64,000 nt of DNA from Anolis sagrei (Eukaryota > Chordata > Lepidosauria > Squamata > Anolidae), in assembly GCF_037176765.1 (NCBI RefSeq), contig NC_090021.1, positions 194,909,378 through 194,973,377 on the forward strand, written 5' to 3'. Shown piece by piece: positions 34,131-60,400 of this stretch. Each line of letters starts with the position of its first letter. The first letter of the stretch is position 1. The notes under the pieces were generated by a model. The model did not search any database. It saw only the letters and a list, made by a program, of their open reading frames with translations, and was not told the origin of the DNA. Both the position numbers and the translations under genes were made by a program.

Positions 34131-34292
34131 AGCTAGGAGAGTGGCTCCCAAACTTTGGTTCTCCAGATGTATGGGACTTCAGTTTCCAGAATTCTGGACT
34201 ATTGGCCAAGATGGTTGGGGCTTTTGGTAACTGAAGTCCAAAACACCTAAAGGACTCAAATTTAGGGACCATTAGGCTAGGAGTTTGCAAAC
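34131..34292. mobile_element. Palindromic hAT-like MITE, diverged
   Basis: 'gagtggctcccaaactttgg', 'gggacttcagtttccagaat' and the inverted 'ggtaactgaagtccaaaaca' with 'tttagggaccattag'. A distant relative of 1283-1428. Confidence 0.5.
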
Positions 34293-34666
34293 TCCTAGTT
34301 AGAGAAGGAATGTGGTTATAATTGAGTATAGCAATTGGAGTAGGAACAGCATTGTTTAATTGTCTCTTCAAGTCACATAGGCAGAGTTTAAAACAGGTAC
34401 ATTTGGGCAAACACACATCGGAGTCCTCATTTGAAAACACTTTGCAAGGTATTATAGGTACCAAATGAAAGGAATCATTCAGAAGTATCGCATCTTTTCT
34501 CATTTTATTTTGTTAAATAACACAATTTAGACTTATATGAGATCAATACAAATATTCTAAACAAATAATTTAAAACTTAAAGCACCATACACATATTAAA
34601 AATACAGTACATAAATATATCTTACAAATATAATTCCTATTGGAAACTATACACTGTATACAATTA

Positions 34667-34672
34667 TTTATT
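34667..34672 (-). terminator. BBS5 candidate poly(A) signal AATAAA
   Basis: TTTATT on + reads AATAAA on -, 91 bp past the BBS5 stop, in AT-rich 3' UTR sequence. Confidence 0.5.
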
Positions 34673-34762
34673 CTTTTACAAAATCTCCACAAAATGGGTA
34701 TTTTAGCCTCTTTGTTAAAAAGTACTGAAGCGCGACTAAGCATACTTATTTATATATTAATG

Positions 34763-50294
<15,532 letters not shown>

Positions 50295-50330
50295 GGCGAC
50301 TGTCAGCTTTTTCCTTCAGCGTCTCCGAGT

Positions 50331-50344
50331 TCTTCCTTGGCAAC
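50331..50344 (-). promoter_or_regulatory. X-box-like RFX site upstream of BBS5
   Basis: TCTTCCTTGGCAAC on + fits the ciliary X-box consensus RYYNYYWWRRNRAC at 13 of 14 positions (first base off). It ends 36 bp upstream of the ATG. RFX factors control ciliary genes, and bbs-5 was originally recognised in nematodes partly through its X-box. Confidence 0.55.
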
Positions 50345-50410
50345 TTCCTGACGGGCGCCGACGAGGGACAAATTACCTCAGCGGAAAGGGGAATTGGGGC
50401 GGGGACTCCG

Positions 50411-50422
50411 CGCGCATGCGCA
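50411..50422. promoter_or_regulatory. NRF1 site in BBS5 promoter
   Basis: CGCGCATGCGCA exactly matches the NRF1 consensus YGCGCAYGCGCR. It is about 117 bp upstream of the BBS5 ATG within the CpG-rich block. Confidence 0.65.
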
Positions 50423-50769
50423 AAGGTATCTTCGTTCGGGGCGGTTGATATGCTGAGAGACTTTATCCTTGTTCTTCTCTCAGCCTGTGAGGATTCTCCT
50501 TCCTGGAGAGCTTTGACTGGAACCCCCTCTCTCTTTTGGTTTCTCCTCCCATTCCTGCCTTGCACTCTTGACTCAATTGTTCTCTTTTCAGCCACAACTC
50601 TTTAGTTTTCGTAGTATCAATGTAGTTTGGCACCTTCATCATTGGCAATCACTCGTTTCTGAGTAGGATGGTGCAAAAAAGGTCCTCTCTTTTCTCTGTC
50701 CAGCTATTTTGGAGATATCCCACTAATAAATATAAATAATGTTTAATTTTGCTGCCACCATAAAATGTA

Positions 50770-51285
50770 AATGAATGAATCTGTCAGGCCAGGGTGTTTT
50801 AAAAAATCTTTGCCACCTCCGAACGCATCCACCCCTACGTCCCACCTCGTAATCTAAGATCATCCGGGGAGGCCCTGCTCTCGCTCCCGTCAACGGCACA
50901 GATGCGTTTGCCAGGGACGAGAAACAGGGCCTTCTCGGCTGTGGCCCCCCGCCTATGGAACACACTCCCAAATGAGGTAAGATCTGCTCCCTCCCTCCTG
51001 GCTTTTAGGACCAGGTTTTGGGACCAGGCCTTCGGGCAGTAGAAGTAAATGTATGCCGCATTTCAGAAAGACAATGACTGGAACGAGAGCGTTTTGTTGT
51101 TTTAATGATTGTTTTATTGCTTGTGGATGTACTGTATTTAACTTGATTTATGTCTAATTGTAGTGTATAATTGTAATTGTGTGTACTGGCATTGAATTTT
51201 GCCATTACTTATGTGTAAACCGCTTTGAGTCCCCCTCGGGGTGAGAAAAGCGGTATAAAAATACTGTAAATAAATAATAAATTTA
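50770..51285 (+). mobile_element. L2-like LINE 3' part
   Basis: Encodes the L2 C-terminal block in broken form ('cacctcgtaatctaagatca', 'tcggctgtggccccccgcct', 'atggaacacactcccaaatg') and continues through 'gggaccaggccttcgggcag' to the 3' end 'aaaccgctttgagtccccct' and 'gtaaataaataa'. Same subfamily as 11930-12203, distinct from 9640-11540. Confidence 0.8.
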
Positions 51286-51599
51286 ATGTTCCTTTAAAGT
51301 AGAGGATTGGAAAGTGAGAGGGACTTTGCATAAAGTAAAACAGTAACGGTTAGTTTATTTGTAACCTTTTTGTAACAAAGTGTGATGGTTTCAGAAGTAT
51401 ATATGCTTGGTGGTTACAGATGAGATAAATATTCTTTTATGAAGATGTTACAAAACAGTTTCAGCATGACTTTCATTCAAGCCTTTACTCTTTCCTAAAA
51501 GCCTTTTAATATCAACACATTAAAACTGATTTCTAACAATCTTTAACCTGATGTAGAGATCTTGACCACTTGGTCCTTTAAAAACCTCTCTACTGTCAC

Positions 51600-52640
51600 T
51601 AGCTTCTTGCTTTCAGTCAGTTTTGTTGTTGTTGTTCATTCATTCAGTTGTTTCTGACTCTTTGTGACCTCATGGACCAGCCTGCGCCAGAGCTCCCTGT
51701 CGGCCGTCACCACCCCCAGCTCCTTCAAGGTCAATCCAGTCACTTCAAGGATGCAATCCATCCATCTTGCCCTTGGTCGGCCCCTCTTCCTTTTTCCTTC
51801 CATTTTCCCCAACATCATTGTCTTCAGTAAGCTTTCTTGTCTTCTCATGCTGTGGTCAAAGTACTTCAACTTTGCCTCTACTATCCTTCCCTCCAACGAG
51901 CAGTCGGGTTTTATTTCCTGAAGTATAGACTGGTTGGATCTTCTGGTGGTCCAAGGCACTCTCAGAACTTTCCTCCAGCACCACAGTTCAAAAGCATCTT
52001 TCTTCCTTTGCTCAGCCTTCCCTAAGGTCCAGCTCTCACATCCATAGGTGACTATGGGGAATACCATTGCTTTAATTATGTGGACCTTTGTTGCCAGTGT
52101 GATGTCTCTACTCTTCACTATTGTATCGAGATTGGACATTGCTCTCCTCCCAAGAAGTGTTTCCTGATTTCCTGGCTGCAATCTGCGTCTGCAGTAATCT
52201 TTGCACTTAGAAATACAAAGTCTGTAACTGCCCCCACATTTTCTCCCTCTATTTCCCAGTTGTCAATAATTCTTATTGCCATAATCTTGTTTTTTTGGAT
52301 GTTTAACTGCAACCCAGCTTTTGCGCTTTCTTCTTTCACCTTGATTAGAAGGCTCCTCAGCTCCTCCTCACTTTCGGCCATCAAAGTAGTGTATATCTGC
52401 ATATCTAAGATTGTTAATGTTTCTTCCAGCAATTTTCACCCCAGCCTTGCATTCGTCCAGCCCTGCACATCGCATGATGTGTTCTGCATACAAGTTGAAT
52501 AGGTTGGGTGAGAGTATACAACCCTGCCGTACGCCTTTCCCAATCTTAAACCAGTCTGTTGTTCCATGGTCAGTTCTTACTGTTGCTACTTGGTCCTTAT
52601 ACAGATTCCTCAGGAGAGAGACAAGGTGATTTGTTATCCC
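51600..52640 (-). mobile_element. BovB (RTE-clade) LINE, 3' part
   Basis: The - strand encodes the BovB ORF2 C-terminal half in two overlapping frames: 52432-52118 (LNIQKNKIM, DNWEIEGENVGAVTDFVFL) and 52181-51636 (LATKVHIIKAMVFPIVTYGC, ESWTLGKAEQRKKDAFELWC, WRKVLRVPWTTRRSNQSIL, KRKRGRPRARWMD). It ends in the BovB 3' tip (complement 'aactgaatgaatgaacaaca'). At least one frame change and the loss of the 5' half make it inactive. BovB is the family known for horizontal transfer between squamates and ruminants. Confidence 0.9.
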
Positions 52641-52801
52641 CTAACTCCAAGAACTTGCCATAATTTATTTATTTAGTCAACTACTTTAACTATTTCCCTA
52701 GCTCACTTTTCATCTGACTCCAGCTAACTCCAGCTAACTGACCAATTGACATAGAATGCTCAGCTGGGCTCCTCCAACTCTCATTCTTGGCTCAGGCCAT
52801 C

Positions 52802-52890
52802 TTCCATCTAATCTTTTAAACAGTTGGTAAATACTTTGAAAATACTTTATTTCTTCAGTATTTACCAACTGTTTAAAAGATTAGACGGAA
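52802..52890. repeat. 33-bp inverted repeat (hairpin)
   Basis: Arms 52802-52834 and 52858-52890 match in 32 of 33 positions around a 23-bp AT-rich loop. The arm core is 'taatcttttaaacagttggt'. Confidence 0.9.
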
Positions 52891-53350
52891 GAGTGAAGAT
52901 ACAAACTCTGTCTGCACAAGCAACCTCCGCAACAAGAAAGAACATCATCATTGGGACTTGTACCTTGTGGATGTTATTTTCTAAAGGACTTTTCAAGTGT
53001 TTAGTCTGTTTCAGAAATGTTGTTTATATTTTTGCCATACCTATCAGTAGCTTATTATAGAATACAGAAGAGTGAAATTAAAACTCTGACTTTACGAGTA
53101 TTTATTTATTATTTATTTTTTTACTGCGCTTATATACCGCAATTCTCAGCCCCCAAGGGCGACTCATTGCCGAAGGGAGACAACAAATTATCATTAAGGC
53201 TTGTACCTTATGTGTTATTCTTTAGTGTTTTACTTTGCAGATTTAACCGGCAGGCATAGTTAAGAACAGCACAATACGGTTGTTGATAACAGTTTGCAAT
53301 TTTAGTTTTGCTATTTGTTATAGATATTTGTTTTCCTTGGATATAAATTA
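52885..53350. repeat. Two diverged copies of an unidentified repeat
   Basis: 'gacggaagagtgaagataca' and 'catcattgggacttgtacct' recur as 'acagaagagtgaaattaaaa' (53064) and 'atcattaaggcttgtacctt' (53191). An L2-like tip separates the parts (53098-53175). Family not recognised. Confidence 0.4.
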
Positions 53351-53530
53351 CGATTCACAGTCTTATTTGTGTAAAGTGTATGGTGGGAAACTTAATAAAG
53401 CCTTTTGTTGGTAGAATTCTTGAGTCTGCCTTCTGTATCTGCACCGTCCCTTTCTGTCCTTGGGGGCTCACTGACATAGGGAGTAAATGTGTCAGGGGAG
53501 ACAATGTTGCTGGTGGGTATTGGGGCAGGG

Positions 53531-53848
53531 ATGGGGCTGCGGTGGCGCAGCTGGTGAAACCACTAAGCTGCAGAAGGTCGGCGGTTCAAATCCGTGGGAC
53601 AGGGTGAGCTCCTGTTGTTAGCCCCAGCTTCTGTCATCTTAGCAGTTTGAAAACATGCAAATGTGAGTAGATCAATAGGTACCACTTCAGCAGGAAGGCA
53701 ACGGGGCTCCATGCAGTCATGCTGGCCACATGACCTAGGAGGCATCTACAGACAACACCGGCTCTTTGACTTAGGAATGGAGATGAGCAGCACCCCCCAG
53801 AATGAGACTCGACTAGACTTAATGTCAAAGGAAAACCTTTACCTTTTA
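53531..53848 (+). mobile_element. Sauria-type SINE, well preserved
   Basis: Complete layout: 'ggctgcggtggcgcagctgg', B box 'ggtcggcggttcaaatccgt', body 'aacatgcaaatgtgagtaga', and tail 'gacttaatgtcaaaggaaaa' then 'cctttacctttta'. Probably among the younger copies here. Confidence 0.85.
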
Positions 53849-54841
53849 TCAGGACTGGGAAGGGCTCCTTTATTAAACGATGGCAATTGATAGCAATCCC
53901 TGATGATGGGCTCTAGATTTCCTTTGAGGAGTCTTCATTGTGTCCCCTTGGGAGCGATATGCTTCCTGATTGAATTTGCATTCAGATCTCAGTTCTGAGT
54001 CCAGGGCTGGGCTGAAGAGGACATTCCGGTATCTTCAGCCCATTATGTGGAGATGGTGAAAGAGGAGAAGTTGGCAGGTGGTGTTTCTTGCTTCTGAAGC
54101 CAAGCTGGGTAACTGGAGGTAGTTTACCTGAACCTCCACTTTTCAGAATCCCAGTTTTGTATAACAGAGCTACACAAAGAAAAAAATCTGGGCAATGCTG
54201 GGAATATATGCTAGTATTATTTTTGGAACAGTACCTTTTTTAAACAGCCCAGTTTATGTTTGCTTTTTCCTTTCATCACAAGTAGGATATTATTTTTCTT
54301 GGTATAATTTTGGAAAAAAATATATTGAGTTACAAAAGCATTCCTTTTCAAGCTAACAGCTAACATACAGTGTCTCATTCTGAATTAAGGTGGGAAAAGA
54401 TATTTTATTTTTACTTGCATTGCCATAATAAAAACAGAAATCAACAATTGCAGAAGTGAATTGGTATATATTTAATTCACAAAATATATTGTACATATTT
54501 ATTGTAGATATACATAACCCAACAAACAAACCAGAGACTCAGAAACAAGTATTAAAGAGGTTGGATTATTACTGTTTATGGTAATACATTTGTCTGCAGT
54601 TTTTTTTTGTCCTTTGTTTTCAAGTTGATTTATAAATGGAGTGAGACACCCAAGAGCCCCGAGAAGCCTACTATTGCCAAACTAAGGGTCTAAACTAAAG
54701 TAATCTTTGACTGCCATACATGCGATTTGGGCTTCTACTCAATTACATGCTGAATAAGCATGCTTTGGAATGGGAAATGTTAATATATAGTTTATTTAGG
54801 CAGTGGTCACACAGCTTTATAAGTAATTATACCATGGTAGA

Positions 54842-55098
54842 GGAGCCCCCCGTGGTGCAATGGGTTAAACTCTTGTGCCAGCAGGACTGCTGACCAAAAG
54901 GTCGGCGGTTCGAATCTGGAGAGCAGGATGGGCACCCATCTGTCAGCTCCAGCTTCCCATGCAGTGACATGAGAGAAGTCTCACACAGGATGGTAAAACA
55001 TTTGGGCATCCCTTGGGCAACATCCTTGCAGACGGCCAAATCTCTCGCACCAGAAGTTACTTGCAGTTTCTCAAGTCGCTCCTGACACAAAAAAAAAT
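54842..55098 (+). mobile_element. tRNA-derived SINE, poly-A type, full length
   Basis: A + strand copy: head 'agccccccgtggtgcaatgg', B box 'ggtcggcggttcgaatctgg', body 'gcagacggccaaatctctcg', and tail 'tcaagtcgctcctgacac' plus A run. It shows the orientation of the family clearly. Confidence 0.8.
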
Positions 55099-55169
55099 CC
55101 CATGGCATTATTAATACTGACACTGAACAGTATTTTTAACCAGCAGGATGAAGCCGGAATTGATAATAT

Positions 55170-55228
55170 TTGAAAGGAATTCAGGGGGGTTGGACTGGAT
55201 GGCCCCTGTGGTCTTTTTCTATGATTAT
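55170..55228 (+). mobile_element. CR1 LINE 3' tip
   Basis: 'ggttggactggatggcccct' with 'tctatgattatg', the CR1 terminal signature. Confidence 0.55.
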
Positions 55229-55881
55229 GTGAAACTCTTCAGTTTTGTCAAGTGCCAGCATTTTAGAGGTAAAAGGAAACATGATACTACATTAAAATTA
55301 AAACAGAACTGCAAAAGTATCATGCTATGATTAACTTCAGTTCTGATAACATATAATTTGAAAATTCAACTGTTTTATGCCAGCTGCCTTGTCTCTATTT
55401 CTAATGTGATCTTCAAAATAGAATTCCCTTTTATTGTTCTAAAATTCCAGGCCTTTGCTGAAATCATGCTGATAACCATACATAATATGTCTGCATTAAA
55501 GAGTAAATGGTTTGATTGGGTGGGAAACTGAACTTCCTATGTTTTGTAAATTCCATAATAATCCATTTCCAAAGTAATGCAACCATGACAATTCATTTTA
55601 GGGTTCAGTCATTGAGCCTTCTTGTATACAGAACTTGTTAAGACCTTTTTTCCTTACAAGATTTGTTGCAAAGGTTTATAGGTTTACAGACTAAATCATT
55701 GCCCTCAACCTGAAGCTTTTGAAAATTATGGAGCAAGTTTCTTAGTATGCATATGGAGAAAGATGTGACCACTATAACACATTTTACAGTCCCTGTTAAA
55801 TTCTTGAGAGTCCACCCTTGGGATAGTTCCACAGTGGGTAGTTTTAGAGGAATTGGTAGCATTTCCCGTTAAACTTCTAGC

Positions 55882-56008
55882 ACAGTGGTTCTCAACCTGT
55901 GGATCCCCAGATATTTTGGCCTTCAGCTCCCTAACAGCTGGTAAACTGGCTGGGATTTCTGGGAATTGTAGGCCAAAACACCTGGGGACCCACAGGTTGA
56001 GAACTAGT
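55882..56008. mobile_element. hAT-type MITE (CAGTGGTTCTCAACC end)
   Basis: 'cagtggttctcaacctgtgg' to 'ggacccacaggttgagaact'. Same family as 1283-1428. The last bases of the right end have changed, so the target duplication is unclear. Confidence 0.7.
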
Positions 56009-57449
56009 CTAGAATGATTCTTATAATATTTTAGTTCATGAAATTTTTTAGACAATCTGATTAAAATTACAGACCCCTTCCCAGAAAAAAAATACATATA
56101 TGCACACATCATTTTGCATACATTTTATATTATTACAAACATTTGAAATTACGGACTAGTCAAGAAAGAAAGAAAAAGCTACAGTGAATGCTAGAAAATA
56201 ATAAGTTTTTACCTTTCAGTTCATAATGACAGGACAAATATAATGTAACAGCAAGTAAATGATACTATTTTTTGCACCTAGTTTATGAATCCATTGAAGC
56301 CCAGTCATGGACCTTTAGGACTCAACAGAGAAGAAGAATCCTCATCCTAACATCAGACAGCTTCATAGATTCCCTAGGCTGAAATTACAAGTTATCAAGG
56401 CAACTAATCTGATAGATTTAGCTTGGCCTTAAGAAAGACAAATCTCTGCTCCTTCCAAAATACCCAGAGAGGAATGAGTAAGCTTCAAGTTTGCAATTTG
56501 TCCAATCAAGTGAAAATTTAAATATTCCAAAGGGTAAAAACAACCAGTAACCTTAGGCCTGCTTCATTTTGTGCAGAGCTGTTCTATAAAGCGAATAGGC
56601 TTTCAGAATAATAGGCTTTCTGACAACGCTATGCATGATACTCAACCAGTCTTGTATAAGCTGCTGCTGCTCCCAGCTATGATTTAGCAGCAGAGTTTGC
56701 TTGCATCCTTGGTATGTTCTCATTACCTTCTCTCAGTCATATGTGTTGAGAATCTGAGTGTCTAAGAATGAGTCAAGACACTTGATTTGAGCTTCCTCCC
56801 TCCTCACAGCCTTCATGGAGTTTTCCTCACTGGATCCTTGCTGCTCATAAAAATAACATCCCATCTTTCATTGGATTTCTCACTAACCTAGGAACATGCA
56901 TGGGTTGCCTTGAATCAACATATGCAGTAAAATAAGACTTGCAGTACCCGTTTGCGCATAAGAGTGACTTGTTGTTCCCTGCTGTTTTTTTAAATTCAAT
57001 ATCACTTTAAACCCAAACACATATGGTCCATCAAGTGTCCAAATACTGTTGGCACATTATCTTTTCAAGTCAACAATATGGCATACACTCTCCCATTGAC
57101 TTTCATAGGACTACACAAGAGTAAGTGGCTTAAGGATAGTAAACTATCCTTTTAGTAAGTACATTTTAAAAGTATCCATTAAAAACTCCACTTTTTAGAT
57201 CAAAAGGAGTCCTGTGGAATTCAGGCTGATAGGTATTTCTGTTAATATCCTTCAGACACCTGTAAAATAGGCAAGATATATAATTTGCATTGATATGGAT
57301 GGATGCAAAACAAAGTGCATGATGTATTTAAAAACTGAACACCAATTTCAATAGGAAAATACTGTTTTCCTATTGTATCTCAATGAGCCATCATCACTCC
57401 ATCTAAAAACAAAAATATTTACAATCTTCCCCCCTCTTCCTATTTCTGT

Positions 57450-57469
57450 TCACTGGCGCCCACTTTGAA
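57450..57469 (-). CDS. Tentative terminal exon of vWA-Kunitz gene
   Basis: After a pyrimidine-rich acceptor (ctcatcgcccaacag|TT) the phase-1 frame reads VQSGRQ then TGA. It is the first plausible acceptor giving a short tail in the right phase. The evidence is only splice signal and phase. Confidence 0.3.
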
Positions 57470-60400
57470 CTGTTGGGCGATGAGAACAGAAACATTGCTT
57501 CTTTCATAACTCTCTGCAAAGGAGGGTTGGCTGCAAATGTGCCTGTCTCATTTTCCATCTTGGGAATGGCAAAGTGGTGTCAAAGTAGGCCTTGAATGTT
57601 CAGCCTCTTTTGTATTCATATAACAAGGATAAACATGGAGATATTGATATGAAATTGGTTAAACATGTTTAGGTTAGTTGCATTTTCCCAGTCCTATAAT
57701 GATCTTATCAATGGCATAAAGGCCCCTCTTTACAAAGGGGAGCCTGAGCCAGCTGGACACATTTTAAACATGTATAGGAACCAAGATTTGGGCATGCCAT
57801 TGTGATAATTCAAATAGGGCATGCCATTGTGATAATTCAGATGCACCAAGGAACCTTCCTGGGAAATAAAAAGACACCAATAAATAACTAAGAATGTTCT
57901 GCATTTTACTAATACTAAGAGTTAGCTGCCTGGTGTAGCTGTTTCATTGTGGTAGAGCCAGCCCTTTTTGCTACACCAATTGTATATAATGGGATATGAA
58001 CATCAATGGATTTGGGTATCCACATTGGCCCACTGTAATCACCATTACCATATATTTCTATTCACTAGTGTACATTTCAAAGACTATCACAAAGGATAAT
58101 CTTAATTTTTCATATTTTCTTTCTTATATGCTGATTTTAGTGGAGGTGGGGTGTGTGAACTGAACTTGAGATCCTTAAATGTTCAAGACTTTGGAAGTAC
58201 AAATACAATTTCCTTTTCAAAAATAGCCGAGATAGTCATTTTGATAGTAGAAACAGTTATTGGTTCTTACCTCCAGAGAAAAATACACAGGTCTTTTTGC
58301 ATTCTTCTTCAGTTTCAAAACGATTCTCATTTCCATCACAGCCACCATACCAAAACTGAGCACAGGAATTGGCTTGCTTGTCATAATACCATTTTATTAT
58401 ATAAACACGGCATGATCCTTGATCTAATCTTAACTTACACTGTGGAGGACTCAGGATATTTTCTTAGAGAAACAAAAACAAAACATAGTTGTTTTCAGTG
58501 TGGTACTTTCAAGAAATAATTATCACAATAAACTTGCAATTAAAAGAACCAATATCAATCTGATATTATCAGTTAAATGTATAGATCTGGTGAGAGAGAG
58601 AGAGCATGCACCCAAAACTGTTTTGCAAAGTTGAACAATCCCCAGACCTCCAAAAGTATGTTACTGAAACAAAATTTGATTTGACAGGCATATATTGGTA
58701 CTTCACAAATGAAAATCAGGCAAGTGGCCAAGCCGTGTCATGAAAAACAGACAAGGCAGGAAAAGCAGCCACAGTTTGCTTTTGCCTGATCCAACTGGGA
58801 AGGGAAAGAGTCCACTGCCTCTTCTCCTTGCTGCTGAGTTAATTGAGTGCAAATTTCTTTTGCATTGAAAACTTAGTTTGGAACAACTGAAGTAAGCTGA
58901 TTTTTTTTTTGTCGTGTCAGGAGTGACTCCTGGTGTGAGAGAATTGGTCGTCTGCAAGGACATTGCCCAGGGGACGCCCGGATGATTTGATGTTTTTATC
59001 ATCCTTGTGGGAGGCTTCTCTCATGTCCCCGCATGAGGAGCTGAAGTTGACAGAGGGAGCTCATCTGCCTCTCCCCGGAATCAAATCTGCGACCTGTCAG
59101 TCTTCAGTCCTGCCGGCACAGGGGTTTAACCCACTGCGCCACCGGGGACTCCGGTCAGTTGGATGGACTTAGCAGGGAGGCTTTCCTTTTTGGCACACAT
59201 TTAGGGCATACAAGAAAGTCCCTGTTCAGTTTGGACTACCGCTGCTATATTATTACATTTCTAGTTCCTGTCAAGGTTGGTTAGATGTTAGTTAAAGAGG
59301 CTAAGAAGGAATTTTAGGCACCCATATCAATGGGCCAGACACAGTGGTGGCTTTGCCTTCCTAGCTTGCCTAGTTATGTTGTATGTTTCATTACTTTTCT
59401 TACAATCTCTTGATTGTGGGAACTATACACCTATCCTCCAACTGTCCAGATTTGGCAAGCATACTGCTGATTAATCCTCTGAGTCCTAATTTTTATCTAG
59501 CTTTCTCCAGTTTCCCTCATTGCCATTATACTAATTTTAATACCTCAAAACTGTGCAACATTGGTTTACACTCAATTAACTCAGAAGGGAGGAAAGTAGA
59601 AATAGAAGAAGAGGTGGAGTCTTGCCCTTCCCAATAGGCTCAGGCAAGAACAAACTGCTCCAGCTCTCCTAGTTTGCATGTCTTTCCTCATTAGTAACTT
59701 TTGTAATCATCAACACATTCTGATGTTGCTTGGCCACACAAGTCCCTAATTTTAACATGTGAAATGTTGGAGGGTATGTAAGGGGGTGCCATAAGTCAAT
59801 GGATGACTTGAAGGCACATATGCACACACTATTTGTAACAGCAGATCCACTGCGGTGGGGAGGAAGGCAGGAGATAGAATCCCTTATTCCTCAAAAGAAG
59901 AACCCCAAAAGGACATTATTTCTTCTTCACTTTACTGCCCAGTAGATCCTGAGAGCAACAGTGGGAACTAGGTCTAGATAGTTCAGAGGGAAGTGGAAGA
60001 AGGAGAGGAAGAAGGTCCTGCTGAGCATCAGATGGGCAGCCATCTCCTCCTGGATCCAGAGAGAGAGTTCTTCCATCAGCAGAAATACTAAGCTGGACTC
60101 TGGCCAGATTAGCAGCACCAGAAAAAGCTTTGGTTAATTTGACTTTGATGAACTCTCTAATCACAACAGCAGCATGTTAAACTGTATTAGTATTTACTTA
60201 CTATACATTGGTGGAACTTGTTTCCCAAAGGTACTAAATCCATTTGAACATATTATACAGGAATTGAAAGACAAAATTGTCAAGGATATGCACTCTTTTT
60301 ACTATAAAATGCATTTTTCCTAGCCCTGTATCGAAGTGATTTGATACATTTTGATAGGTTTGATCTGTACTTAATACTGTATTCTGCTCTTGGCCAACAA

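Larger units (their letters stand above)
29029..34762. other. KLHL41-BBS5 intergenic region
   Basis: No coding exon was found between the KLHL41 start and the BBS5 stop (both - strand). The content is the KLHL41 promoter zone, a hAT element (29496-29968), a BovB 3' fragment (30075-30278), a SINE (31336-31600), ATT repeats with an L2-like tip (31985-32090), a poly-G run near 32746, a probable DIRS-type remnant (about 33270-33870) and a palindromic MITE (34131-34292). The stretches 30280-31335 and 32100-32740 show nothing I recognise. Confidence 0.6.
50295..57449. other. Intergenic region between BBS5 and the vWA-Kunitz gene
   Basis: No host exon was recognised. It begins with BBS5 promoter DNA (to about 50460) and carries L2 and BovB LINE parts (50770-51285, 51600-52640), a 33-bp-arm hairpin (52802-52890), two diverged copies of an unknown repeat (52885-53350), SINEs (53531-53848, 54842-55098), a CR1 tip (55170-55228) and a hAT-type MITE (55882-56008). 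The stretches 53880-54830 and 56120-57440 show nothing I recognise; the last may include 3' UTR of the vWA-Kunitz gene. Confidence 0.6.
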
